Origin: Paracoccus litorisediminis
Lineage (GTDB): Bacteria; Pseudomonadota; Alphaproteobacteria; Rhodobacterales; Rhodobacteraceae
Direction: 5' to 3'
DNA: 64,000 nt
Assembly: GCF_009711205.1 (NCBI RefSeq)
Contig: NZ_WMIG01000007.1
Coordinates: 1-64,000, forward strand
A program made the translations under genes and the position numbers. Positions 44,790 through 54,409 of the stretch are shown here, one piece after another. The notes beneath the pieces are model-generated. The model was given only the letters and a program-made list of their open reading frames with translations. It made no database searches and was not told the origin of the DNA. Position 1 is the stretch's first letter, and each line of letters begins with the position of its first letter.

Positions 44790-45116
44790 ATGACCGAGAC
44801 CACCATCACGCGTGAGGAAACCGGCCCCCGCACCGGCCGCTACGTGGCCCGCATCGAAGGGGTCGAGGGCGAGGGAGAGATCACCTTTACCCGGCGCGGG
44901 CCGGGCGTCATCAGCGCCGACCATACCGGCGTACCCGAAAGCATGGCAGGTCGGGGCGTCGCCGGGGCGCTGCTGGCACGCTTGCTGCAGGACGCGCGCG
45001 AGGAAAGTTTCCGCATCATTCCGCTGTGCCGCTATGTCCGCGGACAATATGCGCGCCACCCGGAATGGGCCGATCTGTTCACCACCGCCCCGGGCGAGGA
45101 TCCGGCTCAGCCCTGA
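44790..45116 (+). CDS. Small GNAT-type N-acetyltransferase (YjdJ-like)
   Basis: 108 aa. Compact GNAT fold of the YjdJ type: ITFTRRGPGVISADHTGVPE, acetyl-CoA loop GRGVAGALLARLLQDAREES, and the family-typical IPLCRYVRGQYARHPEWADL. The substrate of this group is unknown. It follows the oxidoreductase after 36 bp and may be the last gene of that operon, ending 22 bp before a convergent amidohydrolase. Confidence 0.85.
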   Translation: MTETTITREETGPRTGRYVARIEGVEGEGEITFTRRGPGVISADHTGVPESMAGRGVAGALLARLLQDAREESFRIIPLCRYVRGQYARHPEWADLFTTAPGEDPAQP

Positions 45117-45138
45117 GATTCGGCCTGTCAGCCCCGCA

Positions 45139-46602
45139 TCACCATTGCGGCAGGCTGACCGGTTCGTCGAAGTGGCGGTAAAGCTGCCCCCAGCCCGGCT
45201 CGCAGAGATGCTTTTCCAGACCCGCCCGCGCGACCAGTTCGCGGGCGACGCGGTTGCCTTCGGTGATGGCCTCGGCCTCATCGACCTGAAGGGCGCGGCG
45301 GTCGGACATGATGATGCGGCCATCGACCATGACCGTTTCGACGTCATGCCCCACGGCCTGCGCGATCAGGCGATGGACGGGTTGCCAGTCCGGCGTCAGA
45401 TGCGGCGCGCGCATGTCGAGGACGATCACATCGGCCTTCTTGCCTGCCTCAAGTGAGCCGATTTCGTGATCCAGCCCAAGGGCGCGGGCAGCGTCGATGG
45501 TGATCATCTCCAGCACCTTGCCCGGCGGGAAGAAGTAGCGGTCATGGCCGCGCAGCACATGCTGGACCGACTGGAACAGCCGCGCGGTCTGGAGCAGGTC
45601 GAAATAGCGGTTCGGTGCGGTGCCGTCGGTGGTGACGGCCAGATTGATACCGCGTGCCATCATCTCGATCACAGGAGTTGATCGGCCGGGTGGGGCATGG
45701 GTCACGGATGTTCCGGTTTCGGCGAGAATATCAATCTCTTGCGGCGAGATTCCCCAGCAATGCTGCAGATGGATATCCGGGCCAAGCAGCGCGTTTTCGG
45801 TATCCTGTGCCGCCATCCGGATATGGCCAGCGAAAGCATCGGAATGCAGCCGAACCCCGTATTTTCGCGCCAGTTCGCGCACCACGCGGGCATGGTCGCG
45901 GTCGTCCTGCGTCAGCCGCACCGCCTGATCCGGGGTCGAGATATTGGACGGATCGATCGAAGGCACGATGGTGAAGGGCGTCAGGTATACCTTGATCCGC
46001 CCATCGGCGCTGCCGTCCAGCGTCTGGATCGCCGCCTCGGCCCCCTCCATCATCTCAGAGAAGGTGATCGAGCGGCGGACGGGTGAGCCGGTTTCCCAGC
46101 GCGTGACCTCGCGCGGCCAAGGCAGACCCGCCGGGCCGGTGCAGATGATCTCTCGCAGTCCGATCCGGTCATAGGCGCGGGCGTGGTTCACCGCGAATTC
46201 GGGATCGTCACTGCGCGGCATGGAGGAAATGATGCTGACCCCGGTCGTCACCCCGGCGCGCAGCCGCTCCAGCCCCGAAACCATGCCTTCGGCGGCCCAG
46301 AATTCACGCGTCGTCTGATGCCAGTAGGTCGGCGTCACGATCTTCATCCACAGCGGACTGGTATCCGCGCCGATGCCGCGGATCAGGCAGTGCCCGGCAT
46401 GGCCATGGGCGTCGATCAGGCCGGGCAGGATCAGCTTGCCGCGGCAGTCGATAACGTGGTCGCCGGGTTCAGGCAGGATCTCGGAGGCGGGCCCGACGGC
46501 GGCGATACGGTCGCCGATGATGCGGACGGCGCCATCCTCGATGATACGGCGCTGCGGGTCGATGGTCAGAACGGTGCCATGGGTAAAGATCGTGGCAGTC
46601 AT
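45139..46602 (-). CDS. Amidohydrolase, TrzA/AtzA-like deaminase family (active-site complete)
   Basis: 487 aa from ATG 46602, with GAGG upstream; the frame stays open further but that region belongs to the next gene. Complete metal site: PGLIDAHGHAGH (HxH), VRLHSDAF, LQHCWGIS and VTTDGTAPN, as in chlorohydrolase, guanine- and SAH-deaminase relatives. The tail GSLEAGKKADVIVLD is typical. Last gene of the nine-gene ABC/amidohydrolase operon. It should hydrolyse an amidine, amide or ring C-N bond of the imported compound. Confidence 0.88.
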   Translation of the reverse strand: MTATIFTHGTVLTIDPQRRIIEDGAVRIIGDRIAAVGPASEILPEPGDHVIDCRGKLILPGLIDAHGHAGHCLIRGIGADTSPLWMKIVTPTYWHQTTREFWAAEGMVSGLERLRAGVTTGVSIISSMPRSDDPEFAVNHARAYDRIGLREIICTGPAGLPWPREVTRWETGSPVRRSITFSEMMEGAEAAIQTLDGSADGRIKVYLTPFTIVPSIDPSNISTPDQAVRLTQDDRDHARVVRELARKYGVRLHSDAFAGHIRMAAQDTENALLGPDIHLQHCWGISPQEIDILAETGTSVTHAPPGRSTPVIEMMARGINLAVTTDGTAPNRYFDLLQTARLFQSVQHVLRGHDRYFFPPGKVLEMITIDAARALGLDHEIGSLEAGKKADVIVLDMRAPHLTPDWQPVHRLIAQAVGHDVETVMVDGRIIMSDRRALQVDEAEAITEGNRVARELVARAGLEKHLCEPGWGQLYRHFDEPVSLPQW

Positions 46603-46615
46603 CGGGGCCTCGGTG

Positions 46616-48082
46616 TCAGATGATCGGGAATGAGGGGCGGAAAAGCTGTTCCAGCGGCGGATGACGCCAACTGCGTTCGGGATATTTCGCGACAAGTCCG
46701 TCGAATTGCGCCTGTGCCTGCGCGCGGGCCTGAACCATGTCCATGCCCGCGACCTGACCGCGGCACATCGACAGACGGCCATCGACAAAGACCGCCTCGG
46801 TGATCTTTCCGTTTCCGCCCAGAACCAGCGTGGTGATCGGATCGACGGTCGGCACCATCCGGGGATCGTCCAGCCGGAAAATGGCGATATCGGCCAGCGC
46901 CCCGGCCTCAAGCCGCCCCAGATCGGGCCGCTTCAGCGCCCGCGCCCCGCCAAGGGTCGCCGCGTCGAAGAAATCGGCACTGAGCGCCGCGTCCGAAGCC
47001 CCGTCCGCGATCCGGCAGGCGATCAGCCCGGCCAGCATGTTCATCCACATGTCGGGCGGTGCGGTGTCGGTCGCCATGCCGATATTCACGCCGCGCTTGC
47101 GGATGCCGGCAAAGCTTTTCAGCACCGATCCCATGCGGGCCGAGACCAGCGGCGAATGCGCGATGGTCACGCCATTGTCAGCATAAAACCCGATATCGCT
47201 GTCGGTGGCATGCGTGCCATGGGGTGCGATCAGGCGCGAATTGAAGCAGCCCAGCGAGACCAGCCATTCCGCCGCCGTCGCGTCGTAAAGACGGCGCATC
47301 GTTTCGACCTCAAGCTTGCCTTGCGCCATGTGCAACCGCACGGGCACATCCAGATCCTCGGCCGCGACCATGGTGGCCTGCATCAGGGCGGGGGTGTTCG
47401 TCTCGACCCGGTCGGGGGCCAGCAGGCCTTGTACCAGCCCGCCACCATCACCCGCCCGGCGACGGATGAAATCGCGGGCGACGGCCAGCCCGGCAAAGCC
47501 GCGCGTCTCATTGAAACGCATGTGAAAAGCGCCGTCCCGGTCCACGACCGTTCCGCCCGAACGATAGGCCGGGCCAAGAAACACCCGCAGCCCCAGATCG
47601 ATCGCGGCATCAGCGGCGGCATCGAATTCGGCGGCGGTCTCGGCCCATTCGCGATAGTAAAGCGAGGCGATGGGCAGCGCCGTGGTGATCCCGTTGAGCA
47701 GCAGCGTCGCAAAGGAATAGCGCTTCTGAAAGGCTAGTTCGCCCTGCGAATACATCTCGTAGGGGGTGTAGGTTTCGGGACAGATGCGGCCCCGCGACCA
47801 GCCGGGCTGATTGTCCAGAACAAGGCTGTAAGTGTCCAGATCGGACAGCGCGTCCAGATCGATCAACCCCGGAGAGATCAGCGCCGCGCCGAAATCGATG
47901 CGCCGCGCCACCGGCCCGTCGAAACGCGGCCCGGCATAAAGGACACGGTTGCCCTCGATCACCAATTCGCCGCGCCGGTGCAGGACATGGCCGCCGTCGC
48001 GATGCGCCAGCAGCCAGTCGGCCGTCAGCAGGCTGCGGCCCTTGGGGCGCAGGCCCAGGGTCAGTTCATCAAGCGTGTCCAT
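46616..48082 (-). CDS. Amidohydrolase-superfamily protein lacking the HxH motif (copy 1)
   Basis: 488 aa from ATG 48082, with GAGGGG upstream. Overall TrzA/AtzA fold: VRLHMAQGKLE, LIAPHGTHATD, GMATDTAPPD and a composite C-terminal domain. Where the first strand should read PGLxxxHxH the sequence is SPGLIDLDALSDLD, so both metal histidines are replaced (Asp77, Leu79). The remaining His and Asp ligands are kept. Closely similar to the protein at 51705-53216. Either a one-metal or altered-metal enzyme, or a non-catalytic partner of the complete paralogue. Confidence 0.82.
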   Translation of the reverse strand: MDTLDELTLGLRPKGRSLLTADWLLAHRDGGHVLHRRGELVIEGNRVLYAGPRFDGPVARRIDFGAALISPGLIDLDALSDLDTYSLVLDNQPGWSRGRICPETYTPYEMYSQGELAFQKRYSFATLLLNGITTALPIASLYYREWAETAAEFDAAADAAIDLGLRVFLGPAYRSGGTVVDRDGAFHMRFNETRGFAGLAVARDFIRRRAGDGGGLVQGLLAPDRVETNTPALMQATMVAAEDLDVPVRLHMAQGKLEVETMRRLYDATAAEWLVSLGCFNSRLIAPHGTHATDSDIGFYADNGVTIAHSPLVSARMGSVLKSFAGIRKRGVNIGMATDTAPPDMWMNMLAGLIACRIADGASDAALSADFFDAATLGGARALKRPDLGRLEAGALADIAIFRLDDPRMVPTVDPITTLVLGGNGKITEAVFVDGRLSMCRGQVAGMDMVQARAQAQAQFDGLVAKYPERSWRHPPLEQLFRPSFPII

Positions 48083-48103
48083 GATCCCCTCGGATAGAAA
48101 TGC

Positions 48104-48131
48104 TGCGCCGCCCGCTGTTACGGGCGGCGCA
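48104..48131 (-). terminator. Strong hairpin after the solute-binding-protein gene
   Basis: TGCGCCGCCCG (48104-48114) and CGGGCGGCGCA (48121-48131) form a perfect 11-bp stem with a 6-nt loop. Read on the minus strand it is followed by TTTCTAT. It lies 10 bp after the binding-protein stop and before the last two amidohydrolase genes. Confidence 0.7.
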
Positions 48132-48141
48132 TAAGGCGGGT

Positions 48142-49719
48142 TTACTCGCCGACTACGGTGAACCAGTGGCGCGGCTTGTTGTCGGCGCGCAGGTCGATCG
48201 CCTCGATCGAGGCATTGGTGGCCCATGCGATCGGCTGCTGGTGCAGCGGGATCATCAGCACCTCGTCCTTGGCGATTTTCAGTGCCTCGGCCTCAAGCTT
48301 CAGGCGTTCGGCAGGATCGGTTGCCTCGGCGGCCTGCTTGACCAGCGCGTCAAGGGCAGGGGCCGACCAGCCGCCATAGTTCGAGACGCCGAACGTGCCT
48401 TCCTTGGTCGCCAGCACCTGCGACAGCAGGCTGAAGGCGTCCAGCGTCGGCTCATTCGCCCAGCTAAGGTTGAAGACCTCGGTATCGCCCTTCGAGCGCT
48501 TGGGCGACTGGACAGCGCGCGGACCCATGTCGATCGAGGGCTGGAAGCCGGCGCGCGACAGCAGGTTCGAGATCGCCTGACACCAATCCTCTTCGTTGAT
48601 GCTTTCGTCGTTCATGCAGGTATAGGTCAGCGGCAGGCCTTCCTTGCCGGCCTCGGCCAGCAGCGCTTTCGCCTTTTCCGGGTCGGCAGGCTGGTAGGTG
48701 TCCAGTTCCGCCGAATAGCCCGCGATATCGGGCGCGATCAGCGAGCCCGAAGGCCGCGCCAGCCCGCGCATCACCCGCTTGTTGATCATGTCGCGGTCGA
48801 TGGCCAGTTCAAAGGCCTGACGCACGCGAATGTCGTTGAACGGGTTTTCGGCGCCGCTGGGCAGCTTGTCGCGGCGGTTGAAGGCGACAAACACCGTGCG
48901 CAGCTCGGTCTGATTAAGGACCTTGACGCTGGGGTCGGCTTTCAGGCGTTCCAGATCCTGAATGGGCGCGCTGTCGACGATATCAACCTCGCCCGACAGC
49001 AGCGCCGCAATCCGGGTCGCCGCCGAGGTGATCGGGATGAATTCCAGCCGGTCGATATTGTGCTTTTTCTCATCCCACCAGCCGTCATTGACCAGCAGCA
49101 CGGTCATCGCGTCAGGCTTGCGGCTTTCCAGCTTGAACGGGCCGGTGCCGTTGGTGTTGCTGGTGGCGTAGCCTTCCTTGCCCTCATCATAGCGGGTCGG
49201 CAATTCGGTATTGTTGGCCTTGAGCCAGCCCGCGTCGAAGATGAAAATATTGGTGATGTCGTTCAGGAACAGCGACGAGGGCGAGGTCACGTCGATCTCG
49301 ACCGTATGGTCGTCGATCTTCCGGACGTCCTTGAACAGCGGCATGTTGCCTTTCAAGGGCGAAGTCGGGTCCGCCGCGCGCTTGAACGAGGCCACCACGT
49401 CATCGGCGGTGAAATCCGCGCCATCATGGAATTTCACGCCCTCGCGCAGCTTGAAGCGCCAGAACTTGTTGTCGACCAGCTGCCATTCGGTCGCCAGCGC
49501 CGGCTCCAGCCCGAAGGTTTTGTCATAGCGCACCAGCCCCTCATAGATGTGGTTCAAGAAGGCCAGGTTCGAGGTCGAGGGGATCGAGTTCGGGTCCAGC
49601 GAATAGATGTCGGCGCGCGACGCCCATTTGACGGTTTCCGCCTGAGCGGCAAAGGCGCTGACCGACAGCGCGAGCGCTGCGGCAAGTTTCGTGACGGCAA
49701 GCTTCGAGATGTTAGGCAT
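48142..49719 (-). CDS. Solute-binding protein family 5 of the amidohydrolase operon
   Basis: 525 aa. Signal peptide ending VSAFAAQA; then VKWASRADIYSLDPNSIP, LREGVKFHDGADFTADDVVASFKRA and NTNGTGPFKLESRKP. A conserved Cys pair (TCMNDESINEEDWCQAI) is present. Periplasmic receptor for a nitrogen compound imported by the permeases and ATPases in the same operon. The ligand is unknown. Confidence 0.93.
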   Translation of the reverse strand: MPNISKLAVTKLAAALALSVSAFAAQAETVKWASRADIYSLDPNSIPSTSNLAFLNHIYEGLVRYDKTFGLEPALATEWQLVDNKFWRFKLREGVKFHDGADFTADDVVASFKRAADPTSPLKGNMPLFKDVRKIDDHTVEIDVTSPSSLFLNDITNIFIFDAGWLKANNTELPTRYDEGKEGYATSNTNGTGPFKLESRKPDAMTVLLVNDGWWDEKKHNIDRLEFIPITSAATRIAALLSGEVDIVDSAPIQDLERLKADPSVKVLNQTELRTVFVAFNRRDKLPSGAENPFNDIRVRQAFELAIDRDMINKRVMRGLARPSGSLIAPDIAGYSAELDTYQPADPEKAKALLAEAGKEGLPLTYTCMNDESINEEDWCQAISNLLSRAGFQPSIDMGPRAVQSPKRSKGDTEVFNLSWANEPTLDAFSLLSQVLATKEGTFGVSNYGGWSAPALDALVKQAAEATDPAERLKLEAEALKIAKDEVLMIPLHQQPIAWATNASIEAIDLRADNKPRHWFTVVGE

Positions 49720-49766
49720 GAACCTCTCCTGCAGATGTTCGGTTTTGTGGTTGGTAAGTCGGTTGG

Positions 49767-50729
49767 TCAGGCCAGATGGCAGGCGACCCGCGCGCCATCC
49801 GCCTTGGGCAGCAGTTCGGGGCGGTCGCTTTTGCAGCGCGGCTGCGCCAAAGGGCAGCGCGTGTGAAAGGTGCAGCCGGGCGGCGGGGCCAGCGGGCTGG
49901 GCACTTCGCCCGCCGCGATCTCGCGGTTGCGCTGGGGGGCGTTGACGTTCGGGATCGTCTGCAAAAGCAGCCGGGTATAGGGATGCTTGGGGTCGGCGAA
50001 CAGGGTTTCGGTATCGGCCTCTTCGACCACGCGGCCCAGATACATCACCGCGATCCGGTCGGACATGTGGCGCACCACCGACAGGTCATGGCTGATGAAC
50101 AGATAGGTCAGCCCCAATTCGTCCTGCAGCTTGCGCATCAGGTTCAGGATCTGGGCCTGCACCGACACGTCCAGCGCCGAGGTCGGTTCGTCGCAGACCA
50201 GAAATTCGGGCTCGGATGCCAAGGCGCGGGCGATCGAGATGCGCTGCCGTTGCCCGCCGGAAAACTCATGCGGGAACTTCTCGCCATCGCTGGCGGCCAG
50301 GCCGACAATGCCCAGCAACTCGGCCACGCGGGCCTGTATCCCGGCATCATTGTCGATCAGCTTCAGCTCTCGCAGCGGTTCGGCGATGATGTTCTTGACC
50401 CGCCAGCGCGGATTGAGCGAGGCGTAGGGGTCCTGAAAGATCATCTGCGCCGACAAGGGCTGACCGGATTTCCCCGGCGCAAAGCGGATCTGGCCGGAAC
50501 TCGGCGGATAGATCCCGGTAACCAGCCGCGCCACGGTCGATTTCCCGCAGCCGGATTCGCCGACAAGGCTAAGGCAGCCGCCCATCGGCACGCTGAAGCT
50601 GACATCGTTGACGGCATGCAGCGACTTGCGTTTCTGCCCGTAAAGCAGTCGGTTCAGAAAAGGTGGCGAGACATCGAAGACCCGGTCAAGGCGGGATACT
50701 TCCAGCGCGGCGGTCTGGTTCGCGGTCAT
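49767..50729 (-). CDS. ABC ATPase, DppF type
   Basis: 320 aa. Walker [12 protein letters not shown], signature [15 protein letters not shown], Walker B LVCDEPTSALD, and a C-terminal oligopeptide-transport extension with PPPGCTFHTRCPLAQPRC, the cysteine cluster that binds an iron-sulfur cluster in DppF/OppF. Start overlaps the DppD-type gene by 4 bp. Unlike the other importer in this window, its two ATPases are separate proteins. Confidence 0.94.
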   Translation of the reverse strand: MTANQTAALEVSRLDRVFDVSPPFLNRLLYGQKRKSLHAVNDVSFSVPMGGCLSLVGESGCGKSTVARLVTGIYPPSSGQIRFAPGKSGQPLSAQMIFQDPYASLNPRWRVKNIIAEPLRELKLIDNDAGIQARVAELLGIVGLAASDGEKFPHEFSGGQRQRISIARALASEPEFLVCDEPTSALDVSVQAQILNLMRKLQDELGLTYLFISHDLSVVRHMSDRIAVMYLGRVVEEADTETLFADPKHPYTRLLLQTIPNVNAPQRNREIAAGEVPSPLAPPPGCTFHTRCPLAQPRCKSDRPELLPKADGARVACHLA

Positions 50730-51712
50730 GCGACACCTCCATCATGAAGCCAGCAGGCGGCCAGGCCGGTTCCGGTCGGGGCCAGATCGGGCCGGTCGCG
50801 CCTGCAACGCGGGCCGGACATGGTGCAGCGGGGATTGAAGGCGCAGCCCGGCGGGATGGCGTTCAGGCGCGGCATCGCCCCGTCGATCTGGTGTAGATGC
50901 GCGACCCGCGCCCCCAGCGCCGGGATCGAGGCCATCAGCCCCTTGGTATAGGGATGGGCGGGCGATTTCAGGACGGTCTCGACCGGGCCGATCTCGATCA
51001 GGCGACCGGCATACATGACGGCGATGCGGTCGGCGGTTTCGGCGATCACCCCCATGTCATGGGTGACCAGCATCACCGCGGTGCCATGTTCCTTGCACAG
51101 CCTGCGCAAAAGCCCGGTGATCTGCGCCTGAATGGACACGTCCAGCGCCGTCGTCGGCTCATCGGCGATGATCAGCTTGGGGTTGGCCGCAAGGGCCAGC
51201 GCGATCACCACGCGCTGGCGCATGCCGCCGGAAAACTGGTGCGGGTAATGGTCGACCCGCTCGGTCGCACCGGGGATGCCGACTTCTTGCAGCAGGCCGA
51301 TGGCGCGGTCGCGCGCGGCCTGCTTGCCCATCTGCGGGATGTGCTGGCGGATGGTTTCCACCAGCTGCGCGCCCACCGTGAACAGCGGGTTCAACGAGGT
51401 CAGCGGGTCCTGAAAGATCGCACCGATCTCGCGTCCGCGGATCTGTTCCATCTGGCGGTCGGTCAACTTGTCGATGCGGCGACCCGACAGCCAGACCTCG
51501 CCCGAGGCGATATGTCCGGGACGCTCCAGCAGCCCCTGAATGGCCAGCCCGGTCATCGACTTGCCCGCGCCGGATTCGCCGACCACGCCCAGAATCTCTC
51601 CGGGTCGGATCTGCAATGAAACATCGTTCAGCGCCGTGACCGTGCCATGCCGGTTCGGGAATTCCACGACAAGGTTTCGGACCTCAAGACAGGCATCCGT
51701 GGCGTCAAGCAT
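50726..51712 (-). CDS. ABC ATPase, DppD type
   Basis: 328 aa. Walker [12 protein letters not shown], signature [15 protein letters not shown], Walker [13 protein letters not shown], and a C-terminal [17 protein letters not shown] cysteine cluster. Start overlaps the upstream amidohydrolase gene by 8 bp. Partner of the DppF-type ATPase. Confidence 0.94.
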   Translation of the reverse strand: MLDATDACLEVRNLVVEFPNRHGTVTALNDVSLQIRPGEILGVVGESGAGKSMTGLAIQGLLERPGHIASGEVWLSGRRIDKLTDRQMEQIRGREIGAIFQDPLTSLNPLFTVGAQLVETIRQHIPQMGKQAARDRAIGLLQEVGIPGATERVDHYPHQFSGGMRQRVVIALALAANPKLIIADEPTTALDVSIQAQITGLLRRLCKEHGTAVMLVTHDMGVIAETADRIAVMYAGRLIEIGPVETVLKSPAHPYTKGLMASIPALGARVAHLHQIDGAMPRLNAIPPGCAFNPRCTMSGPRCRRDRPDLAPTGTGLAACWLHDGGVA

Positions 51713-53216
51713 CGGCTTTCTCCCGAAGGGGGTAGCTGGGCGGGAAGATCTCCTCGACCGGGGGATGGTCCCAGGTTCGGGCGGGGTATTGGGCGATCAG
51801 CCGGTCAAACTGCGCCTGCGCCTGATCCCGCGCCGTCTGCATGTCGATGCCCGCGACCTGACCGAAGCGCATCGACAGGCGACCGTCGACAAAGACCGCC
51901 TTGGTCACCTTACCCGACCCACCGGCGACCAGCGTGGTGATCGGATCGATCGAAGGGGCCATGGTGACATCATCCAGCCCAAAGACCGCGATATCAGCCC
52001 GCGCGCCAGGCATCAGCCGACCCAGATCGCTGCGACCAAGTGCCTTGGCCCCGCCGAGGGTGGCTGCATCGAAGAAATCGCGGGTCATCACCCGTTCCGG
52101 CCCGCCATCGTTCATTCGGCAGGCGATCAACCCGACCAGCAGGTTCAGCAGCATGTCGGGCGGAGTCGTATCCGTCCCCATCGCGATGTTGATGCCGCGA
52201 TCGCGCAGCTTCGAGAAGCTGTTCAGGCTGCCGCCATGCCGACCCGAAACCAGCGGGCAATGCACGACCGAGACGCCGTTTTGCGCGTAAAGCTCCAGAT
52301 CCTCGGGCGTCGCCTCGGTCGCGTGCGGCGCGATCAGGTGGTCGTTCAGCAGCCCCTCGCGCGCCAACCAGACCGGAGCGGTCGCGCCATGCAGATTGCG
52401 GACGGTTTCAACCTCCATCGCGCCTTGGGCCATGTGCAGGCGGACCTTGCAGTTCATCTCCTCGGCGCGTTCCATGGTGGCGCGCAGCAGCCCCGCGGTG
52501 CAGGTCTCGACCCGGTCGGGCGCGAACATGCCCTGCACCAGCCCGTCGAAACGTCCGGACTGCCGCGCGATATAGTCGGCGGCGCGCTCCAGCCCGCGCA
52601 AGCCGCGTGGCTCATCGAAATGGGCGCGCATGTCGCCGGGGGCGTGCAGGACCATGCCGCCCGAACGATAGGCCGGGGACAGGAACACCCGCAGCCCCAG
52701 ATCACCTGCCGCCTGCGCCGCAGCGTCGAATTCGGCGACGGTCTCCGCCCATTCGCGATAGAACAGCGAGGCGATGGGCGCGGCGGTGGTGATCCCGTTC
52801 AGCAGCAACTGGCCAAAGGCGAAGCGCTTCTGAAAGGCCAGTTCGTCGGGGGAATACATCTCATAGGGGCCGTTCTGGACATAGGACAGCGGCCAGACGC
52901 GCCCCTTTTTCCATGACGGGAAATGGTCGATGCCAAGGATGGTCGTATCCAGATCGGACAGCGCATCCAGATCGACCAGACCGGGCGAGATCAGCGATTG
53001 GCCGAAATCGATGCGGCGGGCGACCTCACCGGGGAAATCATGACCGGCAAAGATGATTGTGCCGTTTTCGATGACGATTTCGCCGTTGCGCAGCAGCGCA
53101 TGGCTGCCGTTCTCATGCGCCAGAACCCATTTGGCGGTCAGCAGCGTCCGACCCGAAGGGCGCGCGCCTAGCGACAGGCCAGCAAGCGCCTGTTTTGCGG
53201 GGATGGCTTTGGTCAT
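51705..53216 (-). CDS. Amidohydrolase-superfamily protein lacking the HxH motif (copy 2)
   Basis: 503 aa from ATG 53216, an ATGA overlap with the CodA-like gene. Paralogue of the 46616-48082 protein, with the same LISPGLVDLDALSDLD (Asp84 and Leu86 in place of the metal histidines). It keeps VRLHMAQGAME, LIAPHATEAT and MGTDTTPPD. The C-terminal segment VAGIDMQTARDQAQAQFDRL is also shared. The substitution is therefore ancestral to both copies rather than a random loss. Function unknown; possibly a distinct enzyme subclass. Confidence 0.82.
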   Translation of the reverse strand: MTKAIPAKQALAGLSLGARPSGRTLLTAKWVLAHENGSHALLRNGEIVIENGTIIFAGHDFPGEVARRIDFGQSLISPGLVDLDALSDLDTTILGIDHFPSWKKGRVWPLSYVQNGPYEMYSPDELAFQKRFAFGQLLLNGITTAAPIASLFYREWAETVAEFDAAAQAAGDLGLRVFLSPAYRSGGMVLHAPGDMRAHFDEPRGLRGLERAADYIARQSGRFDGLVQGMFAPDRVETCTAGLLRATMERAEEMNCKVRLHMAQGAMEVETVRNLHGATAPVWLAREGLLNDHLIAPHATEATPEDLELYAQNGVSVVHCPLVSGRHGGSLNSFSKLRDRGINIAMGTDTTPPDMLLNLLVGLIACRMNDGGPERVMTRDFFDAATLGGAKALGRSDLGRLMPGARADIAVFGLDDVTMAPSIDPITTLVAGGSGKVTKAVFVDGRLSMRFGQVAGIDMQTARDQAQAQFDRLIAQYPARTWDHPPVEEIFPPSYPLREKADA

Positions 53217-54406
53217 GGCATGTCCACAATACATTTGCCCGCGCGGGCGATGACGCGGCCGGTCTTGACGACCAGCGGCGGGATCGAGGGTTGAACGACG
53301 GCCTGGCCGATGGTCTGGCCTTGCAGCAGGGTGAAATCGGCCTTGCAGCCGGGCGTCACGCCATAGCCCTCAAGCCGCATCAGATCGGCCCCGCCCTGAC
53401 TGACAATGTCCAGCATGTGGCGCAGATCGATATCCGAACGCACGCCGTTCTTCATGCCGATGATCCGGGCACGGTCCATCATGTCGGGCAGGCCCCACGG
53501 CCCCCAAGTGTCGCGGATGCCGTCGCAGCCCGCGCCGACCCGAACCCCCGCCTCGCGCAGGCGCTTGACCGAAGGCACCGTGGCCGAGGGCGCCCCGGTG
53601 GTGGCGATGCCGATATCCAGATCGGCGATTTCCTCGATCAGCTTGCCGACGCGCAGGTGGTCGTTCATTCCCAGCGCAAAGGCATGGCTGATGACGAACT
53701 TGCCCTGCATGCCATTGGCGCGGACCCGTTCAAATATCAGCTCCATGGTGAAGGCGCCCAGCTCTCCGGCCTCATGCAGGTGGATGTCGATTGGCACGCC
53801 ATGCTTGCCAGCCAAGGCGAACAGCAGGTCAAGCTGGCCCTTGGGGTCGCGGTCGATGCCGCAGGGGTCGATGCCGCCCAAGACTTCGCAGCCATTGGCA
53901 AGTGCCTCGTCCAGCAGTTCCACCGTGCCGGGCGCAACCATGACGCCCGATTGCGGGAAAGCGACGATTTCGATGTCGATTATACCGCGCAGTTTCTCAC
54001 GGGTTTGCTGGACGCCTTCGACCAGCCGCAACCCGTGGGTCGGGTCGATATCGACATGGCTGCGGATGTGGCTGGCACCATGCGCGGCCAGCCCGATGGC
54101 GTGGCGCATCGACTGGCGATGCGGATCAAGACCCAAGGGCAGCCGGTTCTCGCGCTCAAAGTCGATGCGTTCGCGCAGGATGGCGGCGCGGTTGTTCTCG
54201 TGCCAGTCCATCCCCCATGTGGTCTTGTCCAGATGGGTATGGGCGTCGATCAGGCCGGGCCACAGGATCGCGCCCTGACCGTCCTCGGTGGCGATGCCGG
54301 GCTGCTCGGCGATCTGGCCGATCTCGGCGATGACGCCGTCACGGATCAGGATGTCGGCTGCCGCCCCGCCCAGCGGGCGGACATTGCGCAGGATCAGGTT
54401 GGACAT
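53213..54406 (-). CDS. Cytosine deaminase-like amidohydrolase
   Basis: 397 aa. CodA-type metal site: LIDAHTHLDKTTWGMDW (HxH), IDIHLHEAGELGAF, FVISHAFALGM, and GAGCDGIRDTWGPWG, matching the CodA late segment that carries the catalytic Asp. It should deaminate or hydrolyse a small N-heterocycle such as cytosine, isocytosine, creatinine-like or hydantoin-like compounds. Located between DppC and the HxH-less paralogue in the operon. Confidence 0.9.
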   Translation of the reverse strand: MSNLILRNVRPLGGAAADILIRDGVIAEIGQIAEQPGIATEDGQGAILWPGLIDAHTHLDKTTWGMDWHENNRAAILRERIDFERENRLPLGLDPHRQSMRHAIGLAAHGASHIRSHVDIDPTHGLRLVEGVQQTREKLRGIIDIEIVAFPQSGVMVAPGTVELLDEALANGCEVLGGIDPCGIDRDPKGQLDLLFALAGKHGVPIDIHLHEAGELGAFTMELIFERVRANGMQGKFVISHAFALGMNDHLRVGKLIEEIADLDIGIATTGAPSATVPSVKRLREAGVRVGAGCDGIRDTWGPWGLPDMMDRARIIGMKNGVRSDIDLRHMLDIVSQGGADLMRLEGYGVTPGCKADFTLLQGQTIGQAVVQPSIPPLVVKTGRVIARAGKCIVDMP

Positions 54407-54409
54407 GGG

